This document shows, piece by piece, positions 29,538-38,604 of a stretch of 64,000 nucleotides of DNA. The number at the start of each line of letters is the position of its first letter. Position 1 is the first letter of the stretch. The position numbers and the translations under genes are program-made. The notes beneath the pieces were generated by a model. That model saw only the letters and a program-made list of their open reading frames with translations, ran no database searches and had not been told where the DNA came from. Source of the DNA: Sediminicoccus rosea (lineage in GTDB: Bacteria; Pseudomonadota; Alphaproteobacteria; Acetobacterales; Acetobacteraceae); contig NZ_CP137852.1 of NCBI RefSeq assembly GCF_033547095.1, forward strand, positions 1,171,501 to 1,235,500, written 5' to 3'.

Positions 29538-30776
29538 TTGCACATCTTCCTGCGCGTCACCCTGCCGCTCGCCTTCGTGAACCTGCTGAACCAGGCGAGC
29601 CGCGCGATGCTGGCGGTGATCGGCCCGTTGCTCGCGCTCGAATTCTCGCTCTCCGCCTCCGATCTCGGGTTGCTGGCCGCCGTGCTGTTCGTGGCCTATG
29701 CCGGCGCGCAATTGCCGGTGGGCGTGGCGCTTGACCGCTATGGCGCGCGGCGGGTGCAGACGGCGCTGGCGGCGCTCTCGGGCGCGGCCTTCCTGCTCTG
29801 CGCCCTGGCCGATGGCGTGGTGATGCTGGGCATCGGCCGCTTCCTCACAGGCATCGGCATCGCGGCAGGGCTGATGGCGATGCTCAAGGCCAATACGCAA
29901 TGGTTCCCGAAAGCGCGGGTGGCGGCGATGACGGGAAGCGGCGTCTTCATCGGCGGGATGGGCGGCATGCTGGCGACGCTGCCGCTTCAGGCGCTGCTGC
30001 CACTGGTCGGCTGGCGCGGCGGCTTCGTCATCCTCGCCCTCATGTCCTTCGCCATCGCCGCCTGGATCTGGTTCTCCGTCGCCGATGCGCCGCCCGGCCA
30101 TGTGAAGCCGCCCCGGCGCGGCTTGCTGAACGAGGTGAAGGCCTTCGGGCCGATCTTCACCCATCCCTATTTCGTGCGCTTCGTGCCGGCGATCATGGTC
30201 ATGTCGGGCCTGAACTTCGTCTATCAGGGCCTCTGGGCCGGGCCCTGGCTGCGTGACGTGGCGGGCTTCGATGCCGAGGCGCGGGCCATCGTGCTCTTCG
30301 CCTACGCCTGCGGCATGGCGGGCGGCAGCCTGAGCAACGGCCAGGCGGCGAGCTTCCTTCAGGCGCGCGGCCATTCGCCCATGCTGGTGCCCTGCATCGC
30401 CATGGGCGTGCAGATCTCGCTGCAGGCGCTGTTCGTCTTCCATCCGCCGGCGAGCCTTTGGGCGCTCTGCCTTGTCTGGTTCGTCTTCGCCTTCGCGGGC
30501 TCGGCGGGGCCGACGGGCTATGCCGCGGTGGGCCAGCGCTTCACGGCGGAATTCGCCGGCCGCGTGGCGACCGCGATCAACGGCTCCATGCTCGTCATGG
30601 TCTTCATCCTGCAATACGTGATCGGCGTCATCATCGACCTCTGGCCGCAGAACGCCACGGGCGGCTGGCACGCCACGGGCTATGCCTGGGCCATGGGCCT
30701 CACCCTCGCGCTGCAGGCCTTCACCATCCTCTGGGCCTGGCGGCTGCATGCATTCCGACGGGGAGCAGCGACATGA
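29538..30776 (+). CDS. MFS transporter
   Basis: A 412-residue major facilitator with about 12 helices. Motif A appears as QLPVGVALDRYGARRVQTA; AMTGSGVFIGGMGGMLATLPLQ lies in helix 5. The start is a TTG 1 nt after the stop of the upstream gene. It overlaps ppk2 by ATGA. Substrate unknown. Confidence 0.87.
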   Translation: MHIFLRVTLPLAFVNLLNQASRAMLAVIGPLLALEFSLSASDLGLLAAVLFVAYAGAQLPVGVALDRYGARRVQTALAALSGAAFLLCALADGVVMLGIGRFLTGIGIAAGLMAMLKANTQWFPKARVAAMTGSGVFIGGMGGMLATLPLQALLPLVGWRGGFVILALMSFAIAAWIWFSVADAPPGHVKPPRRGLLNEVKAFGPIFTHPYFVRFVPAIMVMSGLNFVYQGLWAGPWLRDVAGFDAEARAIVLFAYACGMAGGSLSNGQAASFLQARGHSPMLVPCIAMGVQISLQALFVFHPPASLWALCLVWFVFAFAGSAGPTGYAAVGQRFTAEFAGRVATAINGSMLVMVFILQYVIGVIIDLWPQNATGGWHATGYAWAMGLTLALQAFTILWAWRLHAFRRGAAT

Positions 30777-31666
30777 ACATCGCGGAACTCGACATCGACG
30801 TGGAGAAGATCCTGGCGCGCTACCGCGTCGAGGGGGGCAAGGGCTTCCGCCTGAAGAAGCACGACCCGGCCGACACGGCCGGCCTGAAGCTCGACAAGAG
30901 CGACGCGGCGGAGCTGCTGCAATACGGGGTGGACCGGCTGAGTGCCGAGCAGGACAAGCTCTACGCGCAGGATCGCTGGTCGGTGCTCTGCCTCTTCCAG
31001 GCGATGGACGCGGCGGGCAAGGACGGCACGATCAAGCATGTGTTCTCCGGCCTCAATCCGCAGGGCTGCCACGTGGTGAGCTTCAAGCAGCCGGGCCCGG
31101 TCGAGTTGGATCACGATTTCCTCTGGCGGCATGTCACGGCGCTGCCGACGCGCGGGCAGATCGGCATCCACAATCGCAGCTGGTACGAGGAGGTGCTGGT
31201 GGCGCGCGTGCATCCCCGCGTGCTGGCCGGGCAGAAGCTGCCCGACGCGCTGGTCACCAAGCGCATCTGGGATGAGCGCCTGGAGGATATCGCGGCGTTC
31301 GAGCGCTACCTCGCGCGGCAGGGCGTGGTGGTGCTGAAGTTCTTCCTCAACGTCTCTCAGGCGGAGCAGAAGAAGCGCTTCCTCGCGCGGCTCGACGAAC
31401 CGGAGAAGCACTGGAAGTTCAGCGCGAGCGACGTGGCCGAGCGCCGCCACTGGGACGCCTACATGGATGCCTATGAGCGTGCGATCCGCGCCACGGCCCA
31501 GCCGCACAGCCCCTGGTATGTGGTGCCGGCGGACAACAAGTGGTTCACCCGCCTCATCGTCGTTGCGGCCATGAACCGTGCGCTGAAGGGGCTGAAGCTG
31601 CACTATCCGGTGCTGACCGAGGCGCAGCGCGCGGCGCTGGCGGAAGCAAGGGTCGCGCTGGGATGA
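30773..31666 (+). CDS. Polyphosphate kinase 2 family protein
   Basis: A 297-residue PPK2-type P-loop kinase. The Walker A-like FQAMDAAGKDGTIKHVFSGLNPQGC, the lid region PTRGQIGIHNRSWYEEVLVARVHP, and KFFLNVSQAEQKKRFLAR are full PPK2 signatures. It uses polyphosphate to phosphorylate nucleotides, regenerating NTPs. Overlaps the MFS gene upstream and the gamma-glutamylcyclotransferase-like gene downstream by 4 nt each. Confidence 0.92.
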   Translation: MNIAELDIDVEKILARYRVEGGKGFRLKKHDPADTAGLKLDKSDAAELLQYGVDRLSAEQDKLYAQDRWSVLCLFQAMDAAGKDGTIKHVFSGLNPQGCHVVSFKQPGPVELDHDFLWRHVTALPTRGQIGIHNRSWYEEVLVARVHPRVLAGQKLPDALVTKRIWDERLEDIAAFERYLARQGVVVLKFFLNVSQAEQKKRFLARLDEPEKHWKFSASDVAERRHWDAYMDAYERAIRATAQPHSPWYVVPADNKWFTRLIVVAAMNRALKGLKLHYPVLTEAQRAALAEARVALG

Positions 31667-32541
31667 CGCTCTACTTCGGCTACGGCTCCAACCTCGACGC
31701 GCGGGACTGGAACGCCTTTTGCCAACGCTGGGGCTTCGTCGGCGCGGAGCTGGTGCCGGTCTCGACCGCGCTGATGCTCGATTGCGAAATGGCCTTCGAC
31801 CGATACGCCGCCTCGCGCCGCGGCGGCGCGTTGAACCTGCGGGCGCGGCCCGGGCAGGCGGTGGAGGGCGTCGTCTTCCGCGCGAACCGGGCCGCCCTCT
31901 ACGCGCTGGACCGCAAGGAGGGCGCGCCCGTGCATTACCAGCGGCAAGACCGCCATGTCGTGCTGCCCGACGGCCATCTGCTGCCGGTGATGACCTATGT
32001 CGCGCCGAGCCAGGGCTTCCACGCCCCGCATGCGGACTATGTCGGCGTGGTGCGGCGCGGCCAGGCGGCGCATGGCATCGCGCATGACATGATGGAGGCC
32101 GTGGCGTGCGATGCGGCACCGCCGCTCACCATCCGGCACCTCTTCGTCTATGGCACCCTGATGGAGGGCGAGGCCAATGCCCACCATCTGGAGGGCATCG
32201 CGCGCGTGCCCGGCCGCGTGATGGGCCGGCTGCATGATTGCGGCGCCTATCCGGCGCTGAGCCTCGCGGAGGGCGAGGTCCATGGCGAAGTGGTGGAATT
32301 GCCGCTGGAGCGCCTGGCCGGCATGGACGCGCTGGAGGATGCGGCGCCCGGCGGCGCCCCGGGTGGCATGTATCGCCGCAGCGTGCTGCGCGTGCGCACG
32401 GCCACGGGCGTCATCCGCGCCTATGCCTATGTGATGGATGATGCAGCGCGCTTCCCGGTCATCGCCGCCGGTGATTGGCGCGGCGTGGGCAACCGGCACG
32501 CGGCCTGGGCGGCCTATGCCGCGGGGCAGGCGCCGGAGTGA
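31663..32541 (+). CDS. Double-domain gamma-glutamylcyclotransferase-like protein
   Basis: A 292-residue protein with two GGCT-fold modules. The N-terminal half starts LYFGYGSNL (family motif YGSN) and has the RKEGAPVHYQR region with a catalytic Glu candidate. The C-terminal half restarts at HLFVYGTLMEGEANAHHLEG, of the AIG2/GGCT type. Single-domain GGCT proteins are about 150 residues, so this is a fusion. It overlaps ppk2; together they may link glutathione or gamma-glutamyl turnover with energy salvage, which is inference. Confidence 0.83.
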   Translation: MTLYFGYGSNLDARDWNAFCQRWGFVGAELVPVSTALMLDCEMAFDRYAASRRGGALNLRARPGQAVEGVVFRANRAALYALDRKEGAPVHYQRQDRHVVLPDGHLLPVMTYVAPSQGFHAPHADYVGVVRRGQAAHGIAHDMMEAVACDAAPPLTIRHLFVYGTLMEGEANAHHLEGIARVPGRVMGRLHDCGAYPALSLAEGEVHGEVVELPLERLAGMDALEDAAPGGAPGGMYRRSVLRVRTATGVIRAYAYVMDDAARFPVIAAGDWRGVGNRHAAWAAYAAGQAPE

Positions 32542-32669
32542 AGCGCCTGGCAGGCGAAGCCGTCCCGCTTCGTCGGAGGCGGGGTGCGGCGAAAGGAGAG
32601 CCGCGCGCCCCCAGCCAGGGATTCGCCTTCAAGGCGCAGTTGCTCCTGTGCTAGCCTTTCGATCCTGAG

Positions 32670-32804
32670 ATGACACCGGACCGCCGCCGCTCCCTCCTCG
32701 CTTTCCTGACGACGCCCTACGCGTCGTCCCCCCGGCGCCTGCTGGTCGTCAGCGTTTTCATCGCCATCATCCTGACGCTCGGCGCCTTCGGCGCGCTGTC
32801 CTGA
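32670..32804 (+). CDS. 44-residue single-pass membrane protein of unknown function
   Basis: A small reading frame: a basic N-terminus (TPDRRRSLLAF), SSPRRLL, then a membrane helix LVVSVFIAIILTLGAFGAL to the stop. High-GC codon use matches the neighbours. No clear ribosome site. It lies 18 nt before another tiny membrane protein gene and just upstream of a sensor kinase, so it could be an accessory of that system. Confidence 0.5.
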   Translation: MTPDRRRSLLAFLTTPYASSPRRLLVVSVFIAIILTLGAFGALS

Positions 32805-32822
32805 TGCGGGAGGGAACTCTGC

Positions 32823-33029
32823 GTGGAAAGTGACTTCGCACGGCTGGACTGGGATGCCCTGATCGGTTGGGCGATGACCGCCGTGCCGATGCTGCTGTTC
32901 GTCGGCATCATCTGGTACCGGCGGTGGCGGCGCGATCCCAAGGCCTTCCTGGAACGGCTCGGCACCACCACGCCGGGCACCACCATCCCGGGCTCCTCCA
33001 CCTTCACGCAGCCCAAGGGCCGGCTCTGA
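32823..33029 (+). CDS. 68-residue membrane protein of unknown function
   Basis: Starts with GTG after a GGGAGGG ribosome site. The central membrane helix GWAMTAVPMLLFVGIIWYRRW is followed by a basic stretch (RRWRRDPKAFLERL) and a Thr/Pro/Gly-rich tail. The topology suggests an N-out, C-in single-pass protein. I do not recognise the family. It lies between a 44-residue membrane protein and the sensor kinase. Confidence 0.62.
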   Translation: MESDFARLDWDALIGWAMTAVPMLLFVGIIWYRRWRRDPKAFLERLGTTTPGTTIPGSSTFTQPKGRL

Positions 33030-33140
33030 CTCGCTGGCCTTCCCGTCGTGGGAGCCTTGCCGCCCCCTGAACATCGTGAAAGGAATCAGGCGGTCAGGAG
33101 CGAAACGGGACTCAGGGTGCGAAAGCCGGAACAGACGGTC

Positions 33141-35354
33141 ATGGAACGCGGGGCCGCGGCCACCCGGCGCGGTCTTTTCTCGCCGGCCGGCATCATGCTG
33201 GCCGCGACCGCTTTCTCCACCCTCTGCGTCGCGCTGGTCCTCGCCGCGGCGCTCTCGCAGCCCTGGCTCGGCCTCACCCTGGCGGCGGAAGCGCCGGGCG
33301 GTGGCGTCAGGATCGCGGCGATGGCGCCCGACGGGCCCGCGGCCCGGGCCGGGCTGCAGCCGGGTCAGCGCCTTGCCGCCATAGGCCAGGGGGGCGGCAT
33401 GCCACTGCGCGCCGAGGACCTCATGGAGGAGCCGGACGCGCACGAGACCTACGCCGCCTATCGCGACTTCATGGCCCGCCAGTCGCGCATGGCCGCGCTG
33501 CTCGCCGCGCCGGAGGTCATCCTGCACGTCGCGCCGCCCGGCACGGCGGCGGCGGAGCCGCGCCCCGTTCGGCCCGGGGAGCGGCCACTCGGCGCGCTCC
33601 CCCTGGTATTCTGGGTGCAGGTCGCATCCGCGATCGGCTGCCTCACCATCGGCGCCTGGGTGTGGTCGCTGCGGCGCGGTGACCTGGGCGCGTGGCTCTT
33701 CGCGCTGTCGGGCCTCGGCCTCTTCGCCTCGGCGCTCGCCGCCGCGGTCTACAGCACGCGAGAGCTGGCGCTGGACGGCGCCGTGTTCCGTCCGCTCTCG
33801 GCGGTCAACCATTTCGGCGCCTATCTCTTCGGCGTGGCGATGATCGCGCTGTTCCTCACCTATCCGCGCCAGCTGGTCCGGCCCTTGGCGCTGCTGCTGG
33901 TGCCCGGCCTGTTCGTGCCGCTCTACCTTGCCAACATCACCCATCTGGTGGGGACGCCCGCGCTCGGCATCCACATGCCCGTCGCCACCATGATGCTGGG
34001 CATCATCCTGCTGGTGCTGCTGCAATGGGTGCTGGCGCGGCGCGATCCGGTCGCGCGCGCGGCACTGCGCTGGATGGGACTCTCCGTGGTGCTGGGCGCT
34101 GGCGCCTTCGTCGCGGCCATCGCCGTGCCGCCGCTGCTCGGGCGGGAGCCGGCGCTGAGCCAGGGCTATGCGCTGGCCTTCTTCGGCATCGTCTATGCCG
34201 GCATCGCGCTCGGCATTCGCCGTTACCGGCTCTTCGACCTCGGCACCTGGTCCTTCCGCATCCTGTTCTATGGCGCGGGCCTGCTGCTGATGGTGGCGCT
34301 CGATGCTGCGCTCATCACGCTGCTGAACCTGGAGCAGGCACCCGCCTTCGGCCTGGCCCTGCTGGCCGTGGGCTTCCTCTACCTGCCGTTGCGCGACGCA
34401 CTGGCCCGGCGGCTGCTCGGCCGCCGGCAGCCCGAGCATCACGAAATCTTCGCAGCCGCGATGGACGTCGCCTTCGCGCCCACCGCGACGGGGCGCGCGG
34501 AGCGCTGGCGCGGGCTGCTGGTCCGCCTGTTCGATCCGTTGGAGATGGAGCCGCTGCCGGATGGGCCGCCGGTGCCCGAGGCCAGCCCCGACGGTGTGGA
34601 GATGACCTTGCCCGCCTTGGCCGATGCGCCGCCGCTGCGGCTGCGCTTCCCCTTTCGCGGCCGGGGCCTGTTCGGCCCGCTGCAACTCGGCCTGGTCCGC
34701 CAGCTCGCGGTGCTGATCGCCGAGGCCGCCCGCAGCCGCGACGCCTATGAGCGCGGCGTCGCGGAGGAGCGGCGGCGCATCGCGCGCGACCTGCATGACG
34801 ATGTCGGCGCGCGGCTGCTTACCGGGCTGAGCGGCGCACCGACAGAGACGCGGCCGCTGCTCCAGGCCGCGCTGACCGACATCCGTGCCATCGTCAGCGG
34901 CCTCTCGGGGGAACGCGCGACGTTCGACCAGGTGCTGGCGGAGATGCGGCACGAGGCGGCGCGCCGCTGCGAGGCCGCGGGCGTCACGCTCGACTGGCCG
35001 CTTGGCGCCATGATGGAAACGGCGCCGCTGGAATACCGCGAGGCGAAGGCCCTGACCTCCGCGATGCGCGAGATCGTCAGCAACATGCTGCGCCATGCCG
35101 CTGCGGGACGCTTCTCGGTCCGCGCGGCGCTGGAGGAGGGGGTGGTGACGCTGCGCGCCGCCGATGACGGCGTGGGCTTCGCGGAGCCCGCGCCGGGCGG
35201 CGGCTTCGGGCTTGCGAACATGCGGCAGCGCGTCACGGAACTCGGTGGCAGCCTCGCGATCGAGTCCGGGCCGCGCGGCACCAGCACGACGATCCGCCTG
35301 CCGCTGCCGGCGGCCGTTGCGGCGCCGCTGCCCGCGCCGCCCGCCGCGCCGTGA
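33141..35354 (+). CDS. Membrane sensor histidine kinase with PDZ-like periplasmic domain
   Basis: A 737-residue kinase. After the first helix comes a periplasmic part with a PDZ-like stretch (VRIAAMAPDGPAARAGLQPGQRL, about 55-80). About seven further membrane helices follow (about 155-430). The cytoplasmic HisKA_3-type dimerisation helix has RRRIARDLHDDVGARLLTGL with phosphoacceptor H552. The ATPase domain ends GFGLANMRQRVTELGGSLAI and GTSTTIRLPL. The ATG at 33141 is the likely start. The downstream regulator gene overlaps by 4 nt, forming a two-component system. The signal is unknown. Confidence 0.87.
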   Translation: MERGAAATRRGLFSPAGIMLAATAFSTLCVALVLAAALSQPWLGLTLAAEAPGGGVRIAAMAPDGPAARAGLQPGQRLAAIGQGGGMPLRAEDLMEEPDAHETYAAYRDFMARQSRMAALLAAPEVILHVAPPGTAAAEPRPVRPGERPLGALPLVFWVQVASAIGCLTIGAWVWSLRRGDLGAWLFALSGLGLFASALAAAVYSTRELALDGAVFRPLSAVNHFGAYLFGVAMIALFLTYPRQLVRPLALLLVPGLFVPLYLANITHLVGTPALGIHMPVATMMLGIILLVLLQWVLARRDPVARAALRWMGLSVVLGAGAFVAAIAVPPLLGREPALSQGYALAFFGIVYAGIALGIRRYRLFDLGTWSFRILFYGAGLLLMVALDAALITLLNLEQAPAFGLALLAVGFLYLPLRDALARRLLGRRQPEHHEIFAAAMDVAFAPTATGRAERWRGLLVRLFDPLEMEPLPDGPPVPEASPDGVEMTLPALADAPPLRLRFPFRGRGLFGPLQLGLVRQLAVLIAEAARSRDAYERGVAEERRRIARDLHDDVGARLLTGLSGAPTETRPLLQAALTDIRAIVSGLSGERATFDQVLAEMRHEAARRCEAAGVTLDWPLGAMMETAPLEYREAKALTSAMREIVSNMLRHAAAGRFSVRAALEEGVVTLRAADDGVGFAEPAPGGGFGLANMRQRVTELGGSLAIESGPRGTSTTIRLPLPAAVAAPLPAPPAAP

Positions 35355-36007
35355 CGCCCGGTGCCGCGCCGCGCAGCTGCCTGATCGTCGAGGACCTTCC
35401 AGCCTCGCGCGAGGTGCTCCGCCGCGTCGCGGAGACCGCGTTTCCCGGCATCGCCACCCTCGCCACGGCGACCCTGCGCGAGGCGCAGGCCGCACTGGAT
35501 GCGCCCGGCGCCCGGTTCGACCTGGCGCTGGTGGATCTCGGCCTGCCGGACGGGTCGGGCATCTCGCTGCTGCACCGGATCGCCGCGGCGCATGCCGGGA
35601 CCCTGCCGGTGGTGGCCACCATCTATGACGGCGACGCCCACCTCTTCGAAGCGATCGCCGCCGGCGCGCGGGGCTACCTGCTGAAGCAGGAGGAGCCCGC
35701 GTTGCTGGTGGAATATCTCCGGCGCATCGAGCGCGGCGAGCCGCCGCTCTCCCCCGCCATCGCGAACCGCATCCTGGGCCATTTCCGCAGCCGCCTGCCG
35801 GGCCGGCGCGACGAGGCTGGGCTGACCCCGCGCGAGGCCGAGACGCTGGCGCTGCTCGCGCGTGGCCTGACGGTGGCCGAGGCGGCGGCGCAACTGGGGC
35901 TGAAGCCGCAGACCGTCGCCAGCTACGTCAAGGTCATCTACCAGAAGCTCGACGTGGACACGCGCGCCGCCGCCACGCGCGAGGCGATCCGCCGCGGCTT
36001 GGCCTGA
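35351..36007 (+). CDS. NarL/FixJ-type response regulator
   Basis: A 218-residue regulator: receiver domain with the acidic pair VEDL and phosphoacceptor D62 (LALVDLGLPDGSG), then a LuxR-type HTH (about 150-212, LTPREAETLALLARGLTVAEAAAQLGLKP). GTG start overlapping the kinase stop, so the pair is translationally coupled. HisKA_3 kinases normally partner this class. Confidence 0.93.
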   Translation: MTPGAAPRSCLIVEDLPASREVLRRVAETAFPGIATLATATLREAQAALDAPGARFDLALVDLGLPDGSGISLLHRIAAAHAGTLPVVATIYDGDAHLFEAIAAGARGYLLKQEEPALLVEYLRRIERGEPPLSPAIANRILGHFRSRLPGRRDEAGLTPREAETLALLARGLTVAEAAAQLGLKPQTVASYVKVIYQKLDVDTRAAATREAIRRGLA

Positions 36008-36066
36008 CGGGCGCCCCCCCGTTCAGGGGTGTCGGCGCGGGTCGGCGCGGTGCAATCTCGACGCCG

Positions 36067-36088
36067 TGGCGCCCCCCTTGCGGCGCCA
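36067..36088. other. 7-bp hairpin after the two-component genes
   Basis: TGGCGCC (36067-36073) and GGCGCCA (36082-36088) form a perfect stem with an 8-nt loop in the 93-bp gap between the response regulator and the next gene. There is no T tract, so it is at best a weak terminator; it could also be an operator, since each arm contains the palindrome GGCGCC. Confidence 0.45.
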
Positions 36089-36100
36089 AGGATCGTCCTC

Positions 36101-37549
36101 ATGCCCATCGCGCCCGCCCTCGCCACGCTGTTTTCGCTCACGCTCCTTTTCGCCTGGCCCGCCGGGGCCCAACCGCGCGGCTGCACGGTGCCGGCCGGGC
36201 CGCTCCAGGCGACGCTGTGCCAGGATGACGTACTGCGTGCCCTGGATGCGCGGCGGCGCGCCTTGGAAGCCGAAGTCGTCGCGACGGAACTGCGCCGCGC
36301 CACCTTCGCCCAGCGCGCGCGCGACTGGCAGGCCACGCTGGCGGCGGATGCGCCCGACCGCGGGGCGCTGCGCGACGCCTATGCCGCGCGGATCGCCGCG
36401 TTGGAGGAGGCGCTGCGCCAGGCCCGCGCGCTGCGCCGGATCGAGCAGCGGCGCGGCGCGGATGGCCGGCTGGTCGCGGCACAGGGAGGCACGATCCCGC
36501 GGCCTGCGATGCTGGAACAGCGCTGCCTCGGCACCGCCCTGCGTGATTGCCGCGTCACCGGCGCGGGGGTCGCGCTTGGCGAGGATGGCCGCACGCGCGT
36601 GCTTTGGCAGATCCAACAGGGCTTCACCGAGGCCGATGGCGTGCGCTCCGGCATCGTGCTGCTCGCCGAGGTGCCGGGCGGCGTGCGCCTGCTGGGCTGG
36701 TCGTTCGAGGGGCATGGCTATGAGGCGCCGCGCATCCTGGCGGGCGAGGGCGGGCCGCTGCTGCATGTCCGCGGCAGGGCCGGCGGCATGGGCCGCGCGA
36801 ATGGCGACCTGCTTTACCGGAACGGGCCGCGCGGCTGGGAGGAGATCGAGACCGAGAGCTGGTGGGCCGCGCTGCCGGGCCGCCTGCCGGCCGGGCTCGA
36901 GCTGCGCCAGGCGGTGACTTATGACTTCGAGCAGATGGCGGCCGAGGCCGTGCTGTCGCGCGCGGAGGATGCCAATTGCTGCCCCTCGGGCGGGAGCGCG
37001 ACGCTGGATTTCCGCATCGAGGGCCAGGGGCTCGTCCTCGCAGGCGTCGGGCTGGATGCCATCGCGCGCGCCGTCTCGCCGCGCGCTGATTCCTGCCCGG
37101 CTGAACGCGCGACCTATCGCCTCGATGCCCCGGGCGAATGGACGGCGGAGCTGCGGCGCGAAGGGCCGCCCGCCTCCGATGCCTCGGACCTGCTGCTGCG
37201 CCTGCGCTCCGGCGCCAGCGGGCACGACCTCTGGTTCCGCTTCGCCGCCGCGCAGGGCTATGGCGGGCTGACCCTCTGGCCCGTCTCCGCGCCGGGGCCC
37301 GGGACGGCCGAGGATGGCGTGCGCGACCTCGAGACCGATGACGCGCTGCGCCTCGATTTCCACCCGGTCAGCGACGCATTCGCCATCCTGCCCGATCCAC
37401 CGCGCAGCGGCGTTCCGGCGCCGCGGCGGCTTTTCATCCCCGCCCTGGGCCGTGCGCTGCACTACGGCGAATTGCCGCAGCAGGCGCAGGCCGGCGCCGC
37501 GCGCGCGCCGATGCCGCCGGGCTTCTGGGTCCTTTCCGCCTGCCGCTGA
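36101..37549 (+). CDS. Secreted protein of unknown function
   Basis: A 482-residue exported protein: signal peptide ALATLFSLTLLFAWPAGA, then a first mature Cys and a helical stretch of about 100 residues (DDVLRALDARRRALEAEVVATELRR through EEALRQARALRRIEQ), which resembles LprI-like helical modules. A large beta-rich part follows with Cys pairs (NCCPSGGSATLDF, DSCPAERATY). I do not recognise the family. It is followed by a lipoprotein and a membrane protein gene on the same strand, suggesting an envelope-associated set. Confidence 0.68.
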   Translation: MPIAPALATLFSLTLLFAWPAGAQPRGCTVPAGPLQATLCQDDVLRALDARRRALEAEVVATELRRATFAQRARDWQATLAADAPDRGALRDAYAARIAALEEALRQARALRRIEQRRGADGRLVAAQGGTIPRPAMLEQRCLGTALRDCRVTGAGVALGEDGRTRVLWQIQQGFTEADGVRSGIVLLAEVPGGVRLLGWSFEGHGYEAPRILAGEGGPLLHVRGRAGGMGRANGDLLYRNGPRGWEEIETESWWAALPGRLPAGLELRQAVTYDFEQMAAEAVLSRAEDANCCPSGGSATLDFRIEGQGLVLAGVGLDAIARAVSPRADSCPAERATYRLDAPGEWTAELRREGPPASDASDLLLRLRSGASGHDLWFRFAAAQGYGGLTLWPVSAPGPGTAEDGVRDLETDDALRLDFHPVSDAFAILPDPPRSGVPAPRRLFIPALGRALHYGELPQQAQAGAARAPMPPGFWVLSACR

Positions 37550-37588
37550 GCGGCGCCGCCTTCCTTCCACCTCACCACAGGAGACTTC

Positions 37589-38590
37589 ATGCTGCGCCGT
37601 GCCTTCGTCCGATCCACCACAAGCCTCGCTGCCCTCGTGATGCTGGCGGGTTGCCTTGGCGCCAATGAGGGCGTGCGCCCCGCCACGCAGCGCGGCAGCG
37701 TGCTGACCGGCTTCGCGCCCACCTCGGACGTCGTCGTCAACGGCCAGTCCTACCTGGCGGGCGCGCCGCGTCGTGTCTCCGTGGTGGGCTTCGTCGTCGC
37801 CTTCCAGACCGACCTCTCGGCCTCCGCCTCCGCATCGCGTCTTGGCAGTTCGGGCGTGGTGCGCGCCTCGGTGCGCGCCAACCTCAGCGGCGTGGATGAG
37901 GCGCGCATGCAGCAGATCACCGATGCCGCCTGGAGCGACTTCCAGGAGCGGATGCGCAGCGCCGGGATCGAACTGGTGGAACCGCCGGCCAATGTCTCGG
38001 GCCAGCCGAGCCCGGTGCGCGGCAGCGGGCTGATCGTCTTCGCGCCGACCGGCCGTTCCGTCGTCAGCACCGACACGGGCCTGCCCGGCATTTCCGGCTT
38101 CAGCGGCTTCGACACCAATTCGCCGATCCGCGTCATCAGCACCCTGCCGCGCAATGATGGCGTGACGGCCGTGGTGGTGCGCCATTATGTGGACTTCGCC
38201 AATGCCGAAGCTTCGGGCGGCATGTTCGCGGGCCGCGCGAGCGCCGAGTTCACGCCCGCATTGTCGGTGCGGGCGGGCAGCGGCCTCAGCAACATCGCGA
38301 CGCCGCGCGGCGTCGCTTGCGTGGGCTATTGCCCGAACAATGTCGGCAGCATCACGCTCGGCCAGGCGGTCTTCTCGATGGACCGCTACGGCGATCCGGT
38401 CCGCGATACCTCCGCCGGCGCCGTCGCGACGGGCGTGCTCAGCGCCCTCTCCGGCGCTTCGGTCGGCCGCTATGAGGTGCGGGCGGATCCCGCTGAATAT
38501 GCGCGGATCTCCACCTCCCTCCTGCGGGACGCGCAAGGCAAGGTGGTGGGCGCGCTGCTCGGCGCGATGGGCGCGGCGCCGGGCAGCTGA
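37589..38590 (+). CDS. Lipoprotein of unknown function
   Basis: A 333-residue protein with a lipobox (LVMLAGC) after a typical signal peptide; preceded by AGGAGACTTC. The mature part starts ANEGVRPATQRGSVLTGF and includes VVNGQSYLAGAPRRVSVVGFVVAFQ. The overall composition is Ser/Ala/Gly-rich and compatible with a beta-rich periplasmic fold. The family is not recognised. It lies between a secreted protein and a membrane protein gene. Confidence 0.68.
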   Translation: MLRRAFVRSTTSLAALVMLAGCLGANEGVRPATQRGSVLTGFAPTSDVVVNGQSYLAGAPRRVSVVGFVVAFQTDLSASASASRLGSSGVVRASVRANLSGVDEARMQQITDAAWSDFQERMRSAGIELVEPPANVSGQPSPVRGSGLIVFAPTGRSVVSTDTGLPGISGFSGFDTNSPIRVISTLPRNDGVTAVVVRHYVDFANAEASGGMFAGRASAEFTPALSVRAGSGLSNIATPRGVACVGYCPNNVGSITLGQAVFSMDRYGDPVRDTSAGAVATGVLSALSGASVGRYEVRADPAEYARISTSLLRDAQGKVVGALLGAMGAAPGS

Positions 38591-38604
38591 GGAGCCGGGC
38601 GGCT

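Noticed and set aside
32514-35495. 993-codon open frame on the minus strand
   Set aside because: Lies opposite the sensor kinase, whose motifs are clear; the antisense product is low-complexity and basic.
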